From assembly GCF_014639315.1 (NCBI RefSeq), contig NZ_BMFY01000007.1, forward strand, positions 62,001 to 126,000: a DNA stretch of 64,000 nucleotides. Reading direction: 5' to 3'. This DNA comes from Sediminivirga luteola. GTDB taxonomy: Bacteria > Actinomycetota > Actinomycetes > Actinomycetales > Brevibacteriaceae. The notes under the pieces were generated by a model. That model saw only the letters and a list, made by a program, of their open reading frames with translations, did no database searches and was not told the DNA's origin. The position numbers and the translations under genes are program-made. Below, in pieces: positions 16,684 to 25,433 of this stretch; position 1 is the first letter of the stretch; every line of letters begins with the position of its first letter.

Positions 16684-17968
16684 CCCCTACATCGTGATGC
16701 CCAGAGACGCGGTCACCAAGATCGCAGGCTCCGACCTGTCGGGCGGATCGCTGGTGCTCCGCCGCGTTCCCGCGGACGATATGTATGTCGTCCAGACCGT
16801 GGAAACCGGCAAAGACATCCGTCTTCCAGCCGAAGTCCCACGCGAGTACGCCGCGCTTCGTTCAGGCGACCCTCACCATGCCGCTCAGTGGATCAGGGTG
16901 GCACCGAACGACGCCCATCTTCACCATCTCTTCTTGTCCAGACGCCCCGATATCTCCATAGGGTTCAAAGAATTCAGGGAGCTGGTGCCGGGCGTTGGCG
17001 ATCCCGGCAACCACCTTGGCGTGGTCGTCACTCACGACCCCGATCTTCCACCGGAGCTGGTGGAGGCGGGTGCCTCGGAGTTTGCGGGATGGGCTGTCCG
17101 GCGCAGCGGTGTGGAACCTCTCGCTATCGAGATAGAGCCAGAAGTTGTTGGCCTGGCACAGTTGGCTGGCAAGTGGCCGATCGAGCAGCTCGCCGCCAAC
17201 AGCGTCATGGTCGTGGGCTGCGGCAGCATCGGCAGCGCCGCAGCAGAAGCGCTCGCAGGATATGGAGTCGGACGTGTGGAACTGGTCGACCCGGACCGAT
17301 TCCTCTGGCACAACATGCTCCGCCACACTCTCGGCGCCGAAAGCGTCGGGCGGTTCAAGGTGGCGGCCATGAAAGATCACCTCGCCCAGCACTGGCCGCA
17401 ACAGACAGTGCTTGCCCACCGACGCGACGTGGTTGCCGAGGCGCACTACATCCGGCCTATCGTCGACCGCGTCGATCTGGTGCTCTGTGCCGCAGACGGT
17501 ATTGCTCCCAGGCGTGTCGTCAGCCACCTCTCCAGGCGCGCACGGAGGCCGGCGATCTTGGCGTGCGTGCTCGACAATGGCTCGATCGGAGAAGTCATCA
17601 GGCTGCGACCAACACCCCGGTTCGGATGTCTCCTCTGTCTACGGCAGCAGCTTGCAGATCAGGGAGCGATGGACGCTGAGGCGGATCAGGAGTTGGATTA
17701 CGGCACCGGGCGCGTCCACCAGCCAATGACGGCTGTGCCGCCTGATCTCCGATACATCGGCACGTTCGCCGCAAAAGTAGCGATCGCGACACTGCTGGAA
17801 TCGCTTCACGGTGACCACACCCAGCAGGTTCCCGGCGAACACGCCATCATCGGTCTTCGACCAGCAGGTGACCTCGCAGCCCCTTTCGACCTCAGCCAAG
17901 CCGGCGATGTTCGGTGGTCGTCCATTCCCAGACCTCGTGCATCGTGCCCGACCTGCTCGCCAGGATGA
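16670..17968 (+). CDS. E1-like ThiF-family adenylyltransferase of CBASS
   Basis: A 432-residue protein. About 175 N-terminal residues are of unknown fold, then comes a ThiF/E1 nucleotide-binding domain with VMVVGCGSIGSAAAEALAGY (from about residue 179) and VELVDPDRFLWHN. Two cysteine pairs, CLLC and CPTC near the end, are likely to bind zinc. A possible catalytic cysteine is in AILACVLDNGS. It would adenylate the CD-NTase C-terminus and pass it to the E2. The ATG at 16670 follows GAGGCGGGAG. The frame is open upstream to about 16610 inside the E2 gene, so a frameshift there would restore a Cap2-like fusion. Confidence 0.85.
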   Translation: MSPHNPYIVMPRDAVTKIAGSDLSGGSLVLRRVPADDMYVVQTVETGKDIRLPAEVPREYAALRSGDPHHAAQWIRVAPNDAHLHHLFLSRRPDISIGFKEFRELVPGVGDPGNHLGVVVTHDPDLPPELVEAGASEFAGWAVRRSGVEPLAIEIEPEVVGLAQLAGKWPIEQLAANSVMVVGCGSIGSAAAEALAGYGVGRVELVDPDRFLWHNMLRHTLGAESVGRFKVAAMKDHLAQHWPQQTVLAHRRDVVAEAHYIRPIVDRVDLVLCAADGIAPRRVVSHLSRRARRPAILACVLDNGSIGEVIRLRPTPRFGCLLCLRQQLADQGAMDAEADQELDYGTGRVHQPMTAVPPDLRYIGTFAAKVAIATLLESLHGDHTQQVPGEHAIIGLRPAGDLAAPFDLSQAGDVRWSSIPRPRASCPTCSPG

Positions 17969-18522
17969 CAGGTCGAAGAGAGGTGCCTCCGGTGACGATC
18001 ACTGACGTCGCACTCAGCACGATCGCGCGCGAGGCGTTGCGGTCCGTCGATGGACTCGAAACTGGCGGCATCCTGCTCGGGAACGACGCGACTGATGGGA
18101 TCGACATCCGACACGCCGGCGGACCTGGACCCAACGCCACCCGCGGCGAACGCACCTTTATGCGAGACCTCGACCATGCCCGGCGTCTCGCGGACTACGC
18201 CTGGTCGGAGGACCGTAGCCAGTGGATAGGCGAATGGCACACCCACCCGACCGGAGGACTCTCCCCGAGCGAGGTTGATCTCCACTCCTACATGCGCCAT
18301 CTGCACGACCCCGAACTGGGGTTCGACAAGTTCGTCGCGATCATCGCTGGATTCGATTCATCGACACGAGTGGTCGTTGCAATTTGGCTCGTAGAACGGG
18401 ACCGCATCTTGGCAGTGTCACCCGAGAGGCTTCCTACGGCGCCTGCTGTAAACAGCCCGCACGCCAGTGACGCGGTGAGGCACGCCACCTTCGTAACTGA
18501 AGAACACAAGGAGACGCCATGA
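17965..18522 (+). CDS. cap3: JAB/JAMM isopeptidase of CBASS (Cap3-like)
   Basis: A 185-residue zinc isopeptidase. The JAMM residues are visible: a Glu in GLETGGILLG, the HTH of IGEWHTHPTGG, and the Ser/Asp of LSPSEVD. In type II CBASS it removes the CD-NTase from its conjugates and keeps the system in check. The ATG at 17965 overlaps the E1 stop (ATGA). GTG starts at 17914 and 17992 are possible. Its own stop overlaps the effector gene by 4 nt, so all five genes are translationally coupled. Confidence 0.88.
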   Translation: MTGRREVPPVTITDVALSTIAREALRSVDGLETGGILLGNDATDGIDIRHAGGPGPNATRGERTFMRDLDHARRLADYAWSEDRSQWIGEWHTHPTGGLSPSEVDLHSYMRHLHDPELGFDKFVAIIAGFDSSTRVVVAIWLVERDRILAVSPERLPTAPAVNSPHASDAVRHATFVTEEHKETP

Positions 18523-19823
18523 CATCCGATTCCGCCGCCCCTGACCCAGCAGACCCTGTCTTCATCTCGTACCGCCAGAAGGACGGTACTGGTGTTGCTA
18601 CGGAGCTCGCCTGGCTCCTCCGGGCCGCCGGCATCCCTGTCTGGCGGGACCGAGACGATCTGCCGCCAGGCGACACCGAGGCCCGACTCAAGCAAGCGAT
18701 AGCGGCCGGCATCTCCGGCGGCGTTCTCGTGACGACACCGGACGTGGTGAACAGCAGAGTCGTGAAGACGTTGGAAGCACCTCAACTCCTTGAGCTACAC
18801 CGCGACCACGAAGTGTTTGCACTTGGCATCATCAACTCGGTGAAGACAGACGACGGCGGAACAGATTACGACGCTCCCGACCGGCTCCTAGAGATTCGTC
18901 CCGGCACCTTGAGCGGTGTAGATCAGCAATCCGCCGAGCGCGATGGTCTGCTGGCATTGATCCGCAGTTTGGTCTGGCACCGGATCGCGTCTCTTCGCAA
19001 GCGAATCGAGACAACCGACCAGACGTTCCACCTGAGCCTCCAGACCAGGAACACGCCACAGGTCTATGACCGAACCGGTGACGAACTGGACATCCGGCTC
19101 ATGCCCTCCGATCACGAACGGCTTCCGAGCGCCGATGGGCTCCGAGACCTCAAGGACACCATCGGTCTCCTCCCCGATGCCGTGACCCGTTCCGGGGCAC
19201 ATCGCCTACGTGTTGCTGGAGGGGCTCATCTCTCCGTGGCCTTCGCGGTCGGGGCGGCCTTGCCTTCGTCTCGAATCGGACACATGGACGTGATCGACCA
19301 ACAGGGCGCCACCTGGTCGAGCGATGGCGAAGCGCGGTTCATCACGCAAACGCAAGTGCAAATCGCAGATCAAGGCGGCGAGCCATCGGCGATCACGGCC
19401 GGCCGTCCCTCCGTAGCCGTGTATGTCGATCTCCTGCCCCAACTCAGCGACACCGCCTTCACCCGCTATATCGAAGACCATAGGCCGTTTCTCGCGGCCT
19501 GGCGTCATCTCACAAGTGCGAGCGGCACGCTCCTCGACCCCACTGATGCAGGCCTGATCGCCGCCGACGTCGCCGCGCACATCCGTGCCCTGTCGAACGA
19601 CAACTCCAACGCCGAGGTGCACCTCCTGCTGCGGTGCCCGTTCCCACTTGCGCTTCTCATCGGGCGATTGACCAACACCCTGCGTGTAGTAGTCCATGAA
19701 TGGGACGACTCCGACCCCATCGACGGTGAAGACTACCGCGCAAGGTACGTGCCCACCATGCGTTTACGTACGTCTGCAAGATCAGGTGTCATCGAAGATG
19801 TGCTCCTCCCGGATGCGTCTTGA
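18519..19823 (+). CDS. TIR-SAVED effector of CBASS
   Basis: A 434-residue killer protein. The N-terminal TIR domain (residues 13-140) starts PVFISYRQKDG, continues with GIPVWRDRDDLPPG, and has the probable catalytic glutamate Glu86 in KTLEAPQL. The C-terminal SAVED sensor (about 200-430) shows HRLRVAGGAHLSVAFAVG and EVHLLLRCPFPLALLIG. SAVED domains bind cyclic oligonucleotides. TIR-SAVED proteins, including one studied from Microbacterium, assemble on cyclic tri-adenylate and destroy NAD+. The same action is inferred here: abortive infection in the cytosol. It is the last gene of the coupled operon. Confidence 0.9.
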   Translation: MTSDSAAPDPADPVFISYRQKDGTGVATELAWLLRAAGIPVWRDRDDLPPGDTEARLKQAIAAGISGGVLVTTPDVVNSRVVKTLEAPQLLELHRDHEVFALGIINSVKTDDGGTDYDAPDRLLEIRPGTLSGVDQQSAERDGLLALIRSLVWHRIASLRKRIETTDQTFHLSLQTRNTPQVYDRTGDELDIRLMPSDHERLPSADGLRDLKDTIGLLPDAVTRSGAHRLRVAGGAHLSVAFAVGAALPSSRIGHMDVIDQQGATWSSDGEARFITQTQVQIADQGGEPSAITAGRPSVAVYVDLLPQLSDTAFTRYIEDHRPFLAAWRHLTSASGTLLDPTDAGLIAADVAAHIRALSNDNSNAEVHLLLRCPFPLALLIGRLTNTLRVVVHEWDDSDPIDGEDYRARYVPTMRLRTSARSGVIEDVLLPDAS

Positions 19824-19932
19824 CTGCGCCAACCGACCTCGCGGTCGCCCGTAACACCATGTTGAGCGTCACTCTCGCGTGGAGGATTCGCTCGACGTCT
19901 AGACAACGGCGCTCCGAAGGACACGGACGTCT

Positions 19933-21441
19933 ATGAGCTTCTCGCGCGATCCGGGCTTGCCCTACTCGGCATTCACTCAAGCGTGCCGCGCCTTCAAACC
20001 CAGCGAGCTGATCCCGGCGATCGCGCAGGCCTCGGCCTCGCTCGGCGAACCGCCGTATCCAGATGCTGTGAAACATCGGATGCCGCCGTGGGGATTGGCT
20101 GCGGCCGCGCGAGATTCGCTTCTCTACGGCAATGAGTATCGCTCAAAGGCCGTCGATGAGAAGGCGCTGCGGAAGCTGATGCACAAGTTCCAGATCGCGA
20201 TGGACATCGACGATGCTGATGTGGGGTCCGAGGACTTCCTCGTCAAACTGATGACTCGGGTCACGTACGAGCAGTTCCCCTACCAGGAGTCGATGTTCGA
20301 GGAACTTGCTCGCTCCCACGCCTGGATGGTCGAGGGTCTGCCCGACGTCGAGACCCGAGTGATCACGGAGGACTCGCTGGCGGCCATGCTCGACGGAATT
20401 CCGTTCCGCGAGGCGATCGGCGCGACGTTCTTCCTCCAAGTGGGTGCCTTCCAGAACGGTGGAGCATACAAGCCTGGCTGGCTGGATCAGCCAAACTTCA
20501 CTGAAGTGCTGAAGCTCTATCCGCGGACGAACATAGAGAAGATCGCCTCTCGACTCACCACGACACCCGCAGCCTTTCGGACTGCTTTCAACGACCACTC
20601 GGTCGGAACAGCCACAGCGGCCCGATTCGATTACAACCCGTTGATGGCGACGCCGTTCGTGGACATGGGCGACGGGGAGCCTGTTGCTCCAGCGACGCGT
20701 CTGATCATGCGGACGGTCACGCCGGGAGGCTTGTACTACGCCGGGATGACCAAGCACGGCAAGGCTTTCGCGGATGATCTCGGAGGCCTGTTCGAGCACT
20801 ACATTGGTCGACAACTCAACCTGATCGAAGACGCGGAGGTCGAACCCGAGATTGTCTTCGGCAAGGGTGGCGGTCACAAGAGCGTTGACTGGTTTGTGAT
20901 CCTGCCCAATCTGGTCATCTTAGTGGAGGTCAAGTCTCGCCGCCTCGCCCCGGCAGCACGGGCCGGCGATGCGACGCTGATGAACTCGCTCAGCGAGACC
21001 CTGGGCGGCGCACGGAAGCAGTTGACCCGGACTGTCAGCCATCTTGCTGACAGTCACCCGGCGTTCACGCACATCCCAACGGACCGCCCCATGTTGGGGT
21101 TGATCGTCACGGCGGAGCCGTTCTATACCGGGGCCGCGTACCTTCTCGACCATGACGTTGCGGTCATCCCCGGCGGGAGGCTCCCAGATGTTCCTGTAGC
21201 CGCGGCGAGCGCGCGTGAAGTCGAGTGGCTCGTGACGCACGGCAAAGACGTTGAGCCGCTGCTCCTCGCAGAGATAGCGAAGAGTGCAGGAGGTGTCGTC
21301 AGCCTGCGTGACATCGGTAAGAACGCTGATACCGAGAATCCGATTCTGCTGAACGCTTGGAATGCGTATCCCTGGCCGACCGGCGAAGGTGATGGCGATG
21401 GCGATGGCGAATCATCAGCGACGCCGTTCGGCAACGGCTGA
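19933..21441 (+). CDS. PD-(D/E)XK nuclease-like protein of unknown function
   Basis: A 502-residue soluble protein that I do not recognise as a named family. A restriction-endonuclease-like core is suggested near residues 315-340 by VDWFVILPNLVILVEVKSRR: an Asp, then EVK after a hydrophobic strand, preceded by a Glu-rich helix (FEHYIGRQLNLIEDAEVEPE). The N-terminal 300 residues are helical without clear motifs. The tail is Gly/Asp-rich from a small GATGGC-type DNA repeat (about 21388-21410). It lies 109 bp after the CBASS effector on the same strand and may be a further defence gene. The ribosome site is weak. Confidence 0.65.
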   Translation: MSFSRDPGLPYSAFTQACRAFKPSELIPAIAQASASLGEPPYPDAVKHRMPPWGLAAAARDSLLYGNEYRSKAVDEKALRKLMHKFQIAMDIDDADVGSEDFLVKLMTRVTYEQFPYQESMFEELARSHAWMVEGLPDVETRVITEDSLAAMLDGIPFREAIGATFFLQVGAFQNGGAYKPGWLDQPNFTEVLKLYPRTNIEKIASRLTTTPAAFRTAFNDHSVGTATAARFDYNPLMATPFVDMGDGEPVAPATRLIMRTVTPGGLYYAGMTKHGKAFADDLGGLFEHYIGRQLNLIEDAEVEPEIVFGKGGGHKSVDWFVILPNLVILVEVKSRRLAPAARAGDATLMNSLSETLGGARKQLTRTVSHLADSHPAFTHIPTDRPMLGLIVTAEPFYTGAAYLLDHDVAVIPGGRLPDVPVAAASAREVEWLVTHGKDVEPLLLAEIAKSAGGVVSLRDIGKNADTENPILLNAWNAYPWPTGEGDGDGDGESSATPFGNG

Positions 21442-21498
21442 CCCTCACAATCGAATCAAGTCGACTGCAAGCTTCGGAAGTGCCGAATTGCGCCACAC

Positions 21499-24400
21499 TT
21501 ACAACGAGCGCTCGATGTCCTCGCGTCCCGGTGAATGCTGCGGTACATCGCTCGCTTGGATGATGAAGCCACGTGCTCGATCGAAAGCAGTTCGTGCACG
21601 GGCGGCGTCAATGCTCTGCGCCGTGGACTGCGGCGGCGGTCCCAGAGGTCGGGCATCCGTGACGCCGTATCTGTCGCGGTAGGCCGCAACGGTGCGCCCG
21701 TAACGTCGCCACGCAGTGGCTTGGCGCTGATCGCGGGGTGGCTCGCCAAGATGCTGCACCCACGCTTCGCCGGTCTCGCGTGCGGTGTCGAGCACGGCAT
21801 CAGCGCGAGCTTCGATCATCTCGCGCCGCTCATCGAGGGCCTGCCGCATATCGTCGGTCATCGGGCCGTCCGCAGCCGGGATCAGTCCGGCGATCAGCCG
21901 CGGCGTCTTGCGAGCACGACCCGAGCCCGCCGGGCGGGCGGTGGCGCGCGCAACGCGGTAGTGCAGCACGGAGGCGATGTCGTCGGCGTCGGTGAATCCG
22001 CGCGCGGCGGCCAGGCGCGGAAACAGGGTGTCGACGTTGTGGTGGTTGGCCTCGGCGCGGCGCAGTTCGGCGGTGAGTGCGCCGAACGCCTCGGACTCGA
22101 TCGCGGTGTCGGCTTGTTCGGCGGTGAGGCCGGAGGATCGGATGAGGGTGGCCCAGCGGTCTCGTTGGGCTGCGGCGGCGATGGTCTCGTACTCGGCGGC
22201 GAGCTGGGCGATCGACCCCCAGTTCTCCTGTTCGGCAGTGATGGTCTGGTGCGCGGACAACTCAGCACCCACATGCTGGAGCACCCCGAACAACACCGAC
22301 CGGCCGGTGGCGTCGGGATTCTCGCCGGGATGCGGCTGGGCGTGCTCGTCGGCCCGGTCGAGCATCACGTAGGCGTGGTTGGACTGCTTGCCGCGGGTCA
22401 TCGCGACGTAGAAGTTCTCCCTCGTCGTGGTCGGCTCCACCAGCACATGCGCGGTATCGACAGTGACGCCTTGCGCCCTGTGGGCGGTGACCGCGTATCC
22501 CAGATCGACGTGATCGGCCACGTAGGAGGCGGGGAGGGCAATTGAGCCGCCGAACCGGTGGCCGGTCTTGCGGATCGTGACCGAGCCGTCGTCGCGGACG
22601 CCGGTGATGGTCCAGGTGTCACCGTTGCGCACCCACGTCTTCCCGTTGCGGAGGCGGCGGTCGTTGCGGCGGGTGATGATCGTGTCCCCGACCCCAGCAG
22701 TGGTGCCGTCGTTAAGCTTGACCTCCCGACCAGGTGTCAACGTGCCGTCGAGAATCAGATCGGCACGAGCGCGCTGGTTGAGGGCGCTCACGTGGTCGCG
22801 GGTCTCGGCGACCAGCACCGACACCAAGCCTTGGTTCCGGTCGGCGCGCCAGGCGGTGTAGGCGGCGTCGGTCATCGCCTCGGCGTCGCCGTCGTGGATG
22901 CGGTCGTGGGCGAGGTAGGTGTCGATCACCTGCGTGCGACCGTGGCGCAGTGCCAGGGAGGCGATCTTCTCCCACTCGTTGGTGAACCGGTGCACGTCGA
23001 CCAGCTCGGGCGCATCGTCCCGGTCACCCACGAGGAGCCCGAACGCGCCACCGGCGTCCACCGACTGGAGCTGGGCGAAGTCGCCCACCAGCAACACCTT
23101 CGCCCCGGCCCGCTCGGCCAGGTGCGTGATCCGCTCCAACGAGAGCGTGCCGGCCAGAGAGGCTTCATCGATGATGACAAGCTGACCCGCCTGGAAGTCG
23201 GTGCCGTGGACGAGGTGGTTCTGCCACCACTTCGCCGTGTTCTCCGTCGCGATTCCCAAGTCCTCGGCGAGGACCTGCGCGGCCACCGCGGACGGTGCCA
23301 GCCCGACCACGGACCCGGCACCGTGCGCCTTCTCCCACGCCCGCCGCAACGCCGACATCGCCGTCGTCTTCCCGGCGCCGGCCGGGCCGACCAGCACGTC
23401 GAGCAAGCGCCCGGAGACCGCGATGCGTGTCAGCGCCTCCGCCTGGTCGGCACCGAGCATCCGTCCCTGACGGTCGGGCTTGGTGGTGATCTTCTCGACC
23501 GTCGCCACCGACACGGTCGGCGCGGTCAGGGTGCGGGTGCGGTCGAGCAGCCGGTCCTCGGCCGCGAGGAGTTCCTCGGAGGAGAACACGGTCGAGTGCT
23601 TCGGCCGGAACACGCTGGTGCCGTCCACGCGGCGGAACACGGCTGGGCTGGTCGCCAGGTCCGGCGGTGTCAGCCGCAACGACACAGCTTCGGCGGCGTC
23701 GGCGACCATCGCGACGATCGCCTCCCGGTCCTGCATGGACGCGAAGCGCCACCCCATAGTCTGCCGGGACGCCTCGGCCATCAGGTTCCACCGCCGCCAC
23801 GTCGAGCGCTTCTCACCCACCACGCCGATCACGCTCCGGCCGAGATCGGCGACCACGTCCAAAGGCACGTCGTCAGCGCGCAACAGCAACGGCTTGTCGT
23901 TGTCTGTCACCTCACGCGCCCAGGCCGTCGCGTCGGTTCCGAGCACTCCGGCGGCGCGGGTGCGCCACTCGGTGGTGAGGTCGGCAAGCGACCGGACCTT
24001 CTTCTCCGGACGCGTGGCGAGGGTGGCTTGGGCGCGGAGCTTGATGATCGTCGCCGTCGAGGGCTGGCGGCCGTGCCGGGCGACGTAGTCGGCGATCAGT
24101 CGGTCCTTCTCCACCTCGATGTGCCGCGCTCGGGTGGAGAACTCGGCTACCAGCTCCTCCGGCACGCTGCTGATCGCCCAGGCGGGATTGCGGTCCCGGC
24201 CCATGTCGCGAGCCTCCCATTCGACGCCGAAGCTGCGGGTCATGTGGTCGGCGAACACCGCCTCGTGCAGCTCCGACAGGGCGACCACCGCGGCGTGCAT
24301 CGGCCGCCCATCCAAGCTCCGCCACTTCCCGTCCAGCACGGTCTGCACCTTGTTGCTGATCACGACATGGGTGTGCAGATGAGGATCACCCGAGCGGGAG

Positions 24401-25047
24401 TCGAAGTGATCGAACGCCGTCGCCACCAAGCCGGCGACATCGACCTGCGCAACGGCCCCGTCGCCCGCGGTTGCACCGGTGCGGGTGGCCGCAACCTCCC
24501 GCTCCATGAACGCAACCACCTCCGCAACCGCCCGATGATGCGCCTCCCCGATCAACGCCTGGGTGCCGGCGTCGGCCACCGCCCACAACGCCGAGGCCGA
24601 CTTCGGGACCGAGAACGTGAAGTCGAACCCCGCCACCGCACGACGCTTCCCACGCTCGGCCTCCTCGGCCTCGATCCGCGCGACCGCCTCACCTTTCGCG
24701 CCCGGACTCAGCGATGGGTCGAGATCGGCGATCCGCGCCTCGACCCGCTCCGGAACCGACTTGTAGACCGGGAACGCGAGGCCGAGCGGGTCGCCGGTGA
24801 TCGGATCACGGCCCATCCCCATCACGAGCTGAAGCTGGGCCTCCGACACCCGATCACCGACCGCGAGCTGACCCTTGCCGAGCGCGGCGACCCCAGAGCC
24901 GAGCCACTGCCCCGGTGGGGTACCTTCCTCCGCGTAGTACCGCGTCAACGGCGTCGAAAGCGACCGATCACCGTCCGCTGCCGCAACGGAGCGCAGCAGG
25001 TATTTGTACCCGTCCCCAGCACTCATCACCCGCATCGACACCGTCAT
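21499..25047 (-). CDS. MobF-family relaxase/helicase (TrwC/TraA-like)
   Basis: An 1182-residue conjugative relaxase that nicks oriT, stays bound to the strand and unwinds it. The N-terminus MTVSMRVMSAGDGYKYLL leads to the catalytic tyrosine motif TRYYAEEGTPPGQW (about residues 35-48). The metal-binding HUH triad is in DPHLHTHVVISN (about 220). A RecD-like helicase follows, with GPAGAGKTTA (about 550) and QLVIIDEASLAG, and a C-terminal AHRAQGVTVD segment. The ATG at 25047 is chosen because the same start is conserved in two truncated copies at 27.7 and 32.6 kb. It is transcribed away from the conjugation operon. Confidence 0.93.
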   Translation of the reverse strand: MTVSMRVMSAGDGYKYLLRSVAAADGDRSLSTPLTRYYAEEGTPPGQWLGSGVAALGKGQLAVGDRVSEAQLQLVMGMGRDPITGDPLGLAFPVYKSVPERVEARIADLDPSLSPGAKGEAVARIEAEEAERGKRRAVAGFDFTFSVPKSASALWAVADAGTQALIGEAHHRAVAEVVAFMEREVAATRTGATAGDGAVAQVDVAGLVATAFDHFDSRSGDPHLHTHVVISNKVQTVLDGKWRSLDGRPMHAAVVALSELHEAVFADHMTRSFGVEWEARDMGRDRNPAWAISSVPEELVAEFSTRARHIEVEKDRLIADYVARHGRQPSTATIIKLRAQATLATRPEKKVRSLADLTTEWRTRAAGVLGTDATAWAREVTDNDKPLLLRADDVPLDVVADLGRSVIGVVGEKRSTWRRWNLMAEASRQTMGWRFASMQDREAIVAMVADAAEAVSLRLTPPDLATSPAVFRRVDGTSVFRPKHSTVFSSEELLAAEDRLLDRTRTLTAPTVSVATVEKITTKPDRQGRMLGADQAEALTRIAVSGRLLDVLVGPAGAGKTTAMSALRRAWEKAHGAGSVVGLAPSAVAAQVLAEDLGIATENTAKWWQNHLVHGTDFQAGQLVIIDEASLAGTLSLERITHLAERAGAKVLLVGDFAQLQSVDAGGAFGLLVGDRDDAPELVDVHRFTNEWEKIASLALRHGRTQVIDTYLAHDRIHDGDAEAMTDAAYTAWRADRNQGLVSVLVAETRDHVSALNQRARADLILDGTLTPGREVKLNDGTTAGVGDTIITRRNDRRLRNGKTWVRNGDTWTITGVRDDGSVTIRKTGHRFGGSIALPASYVADHVDLGYAVTAHRAQGVTVDTAHVLVEPTTTRENFYVAMTRGKQSNHAYVMLDRADEHAQPHPGENPDATGRSVLFGVLQHVGAELSAHQTITAEQENWGSIAQLAAEYETIAAAAQRDRWATLIRSSGLTAEQADTAIESEAFGALTAELRRAEANHHNVDTLFPRLAAARGFTDADDIASVLHYRVARATARPAGSGRARKTPRLIAGLIPAADGPMTDDMRQALDERREMIEARADAVLDTARETGEAWVQHLGEPPRDQRQATAWRRYGRTVAAYRDRYGVTDARPLGPPPQSTAQSIDAARARTAFDRARGFIIQASDVPQHSPGREDIERSL

Positions 25048-25179
25048 GGTGACAAGGTGCGAGCTCCAGTTCACGGCAGCGGGCGGCCGACAGTTCACAG
25101 CGGAGGCGGGCGCGCGCGGCGACACCACGAGTGCCGCCGTGATCCCGTGGGCGCCCTGATTCGCAGAGGCGCTCTTTCA

Positions 25180-25197
25180 CACCGCCGTGAGGCGGTG
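25180..25197. terminator. Hairpin between relaxase and the small upstream gene
   Basis: A perfect stem CACCGCC / GGCGGTG with a GTGA loop, just beyond the stop of the small minus-strand frame at 25201. It may end that transcript. No T-run follows. The rest of 25048-25200 holds a direct repeat (CAGTTCAC at 25067 and 25091) and is a reasonable place to look for oriT, although nothing proves it. Confidence 0.4.
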
Positions 25198-25200
25198 AGG

Positions 25201-25433
25201 CTAGCAAGTGGTGTTCATGGCGTCTGTCCTCGGGCTGATGGCACCAGTAACTCCGTCAACGACCGGCTCCGAGAGGGCGGCCATGAGCCGTCTGGTGTCA
25301 TCCATGCCCGCCAGCAACCACAGCACTTTCGCTCGGGGACGCCGACCTCGACCCTCGTAGCGAGGCCGTCGAGGATATGCCCGTTCTCGTCGCGCACATC
25401 AGCGGCCGCGTGAAAGCTAGAGTCCGCATCCAT
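25201..25433 (-). pseudogene. Small ICE gene with a frameshift
   Basis: A minus-strand frame starts MDADSSFHAAADVRDENGHI and continues to VGVPERK. After a one-base shift near 25310 the sensible reading becomes VLWLLAGMDDTRRLMAALSE and ends in MNTTC at 25201. About 77 codons in all. Both halves have good GC-ending codons, so this is probably a recently broken gene or a sequencing slip. Unknown function. It overlaps the end of the EamA gene by 17 bp and precedes the relaxase. Confidence 0.5.

Noticed and set aside
21388-21412. Run of GATGGC-type repeats at the end of the nuclease-like gene
   Set aside because: Too short for a CRISPR or functional repeat array; it only encodes a Gly/Asp tail.
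13270-21441. A second partial tRNA-Ala copy as the left attachment site
   Set aside because: I looked for the T-arm and acceptor sequence and did not see a convincing copy. A proper search with the last 50 bases of the tRNA gene is needed to be sure.
22558-25413. Plus-strand frame of 951 codons opposite the relaxase
   Set aside because: The minus strand holds HUH and Walker motifs. The plus frame is Arg/Gly/His-rich and shares no motif.
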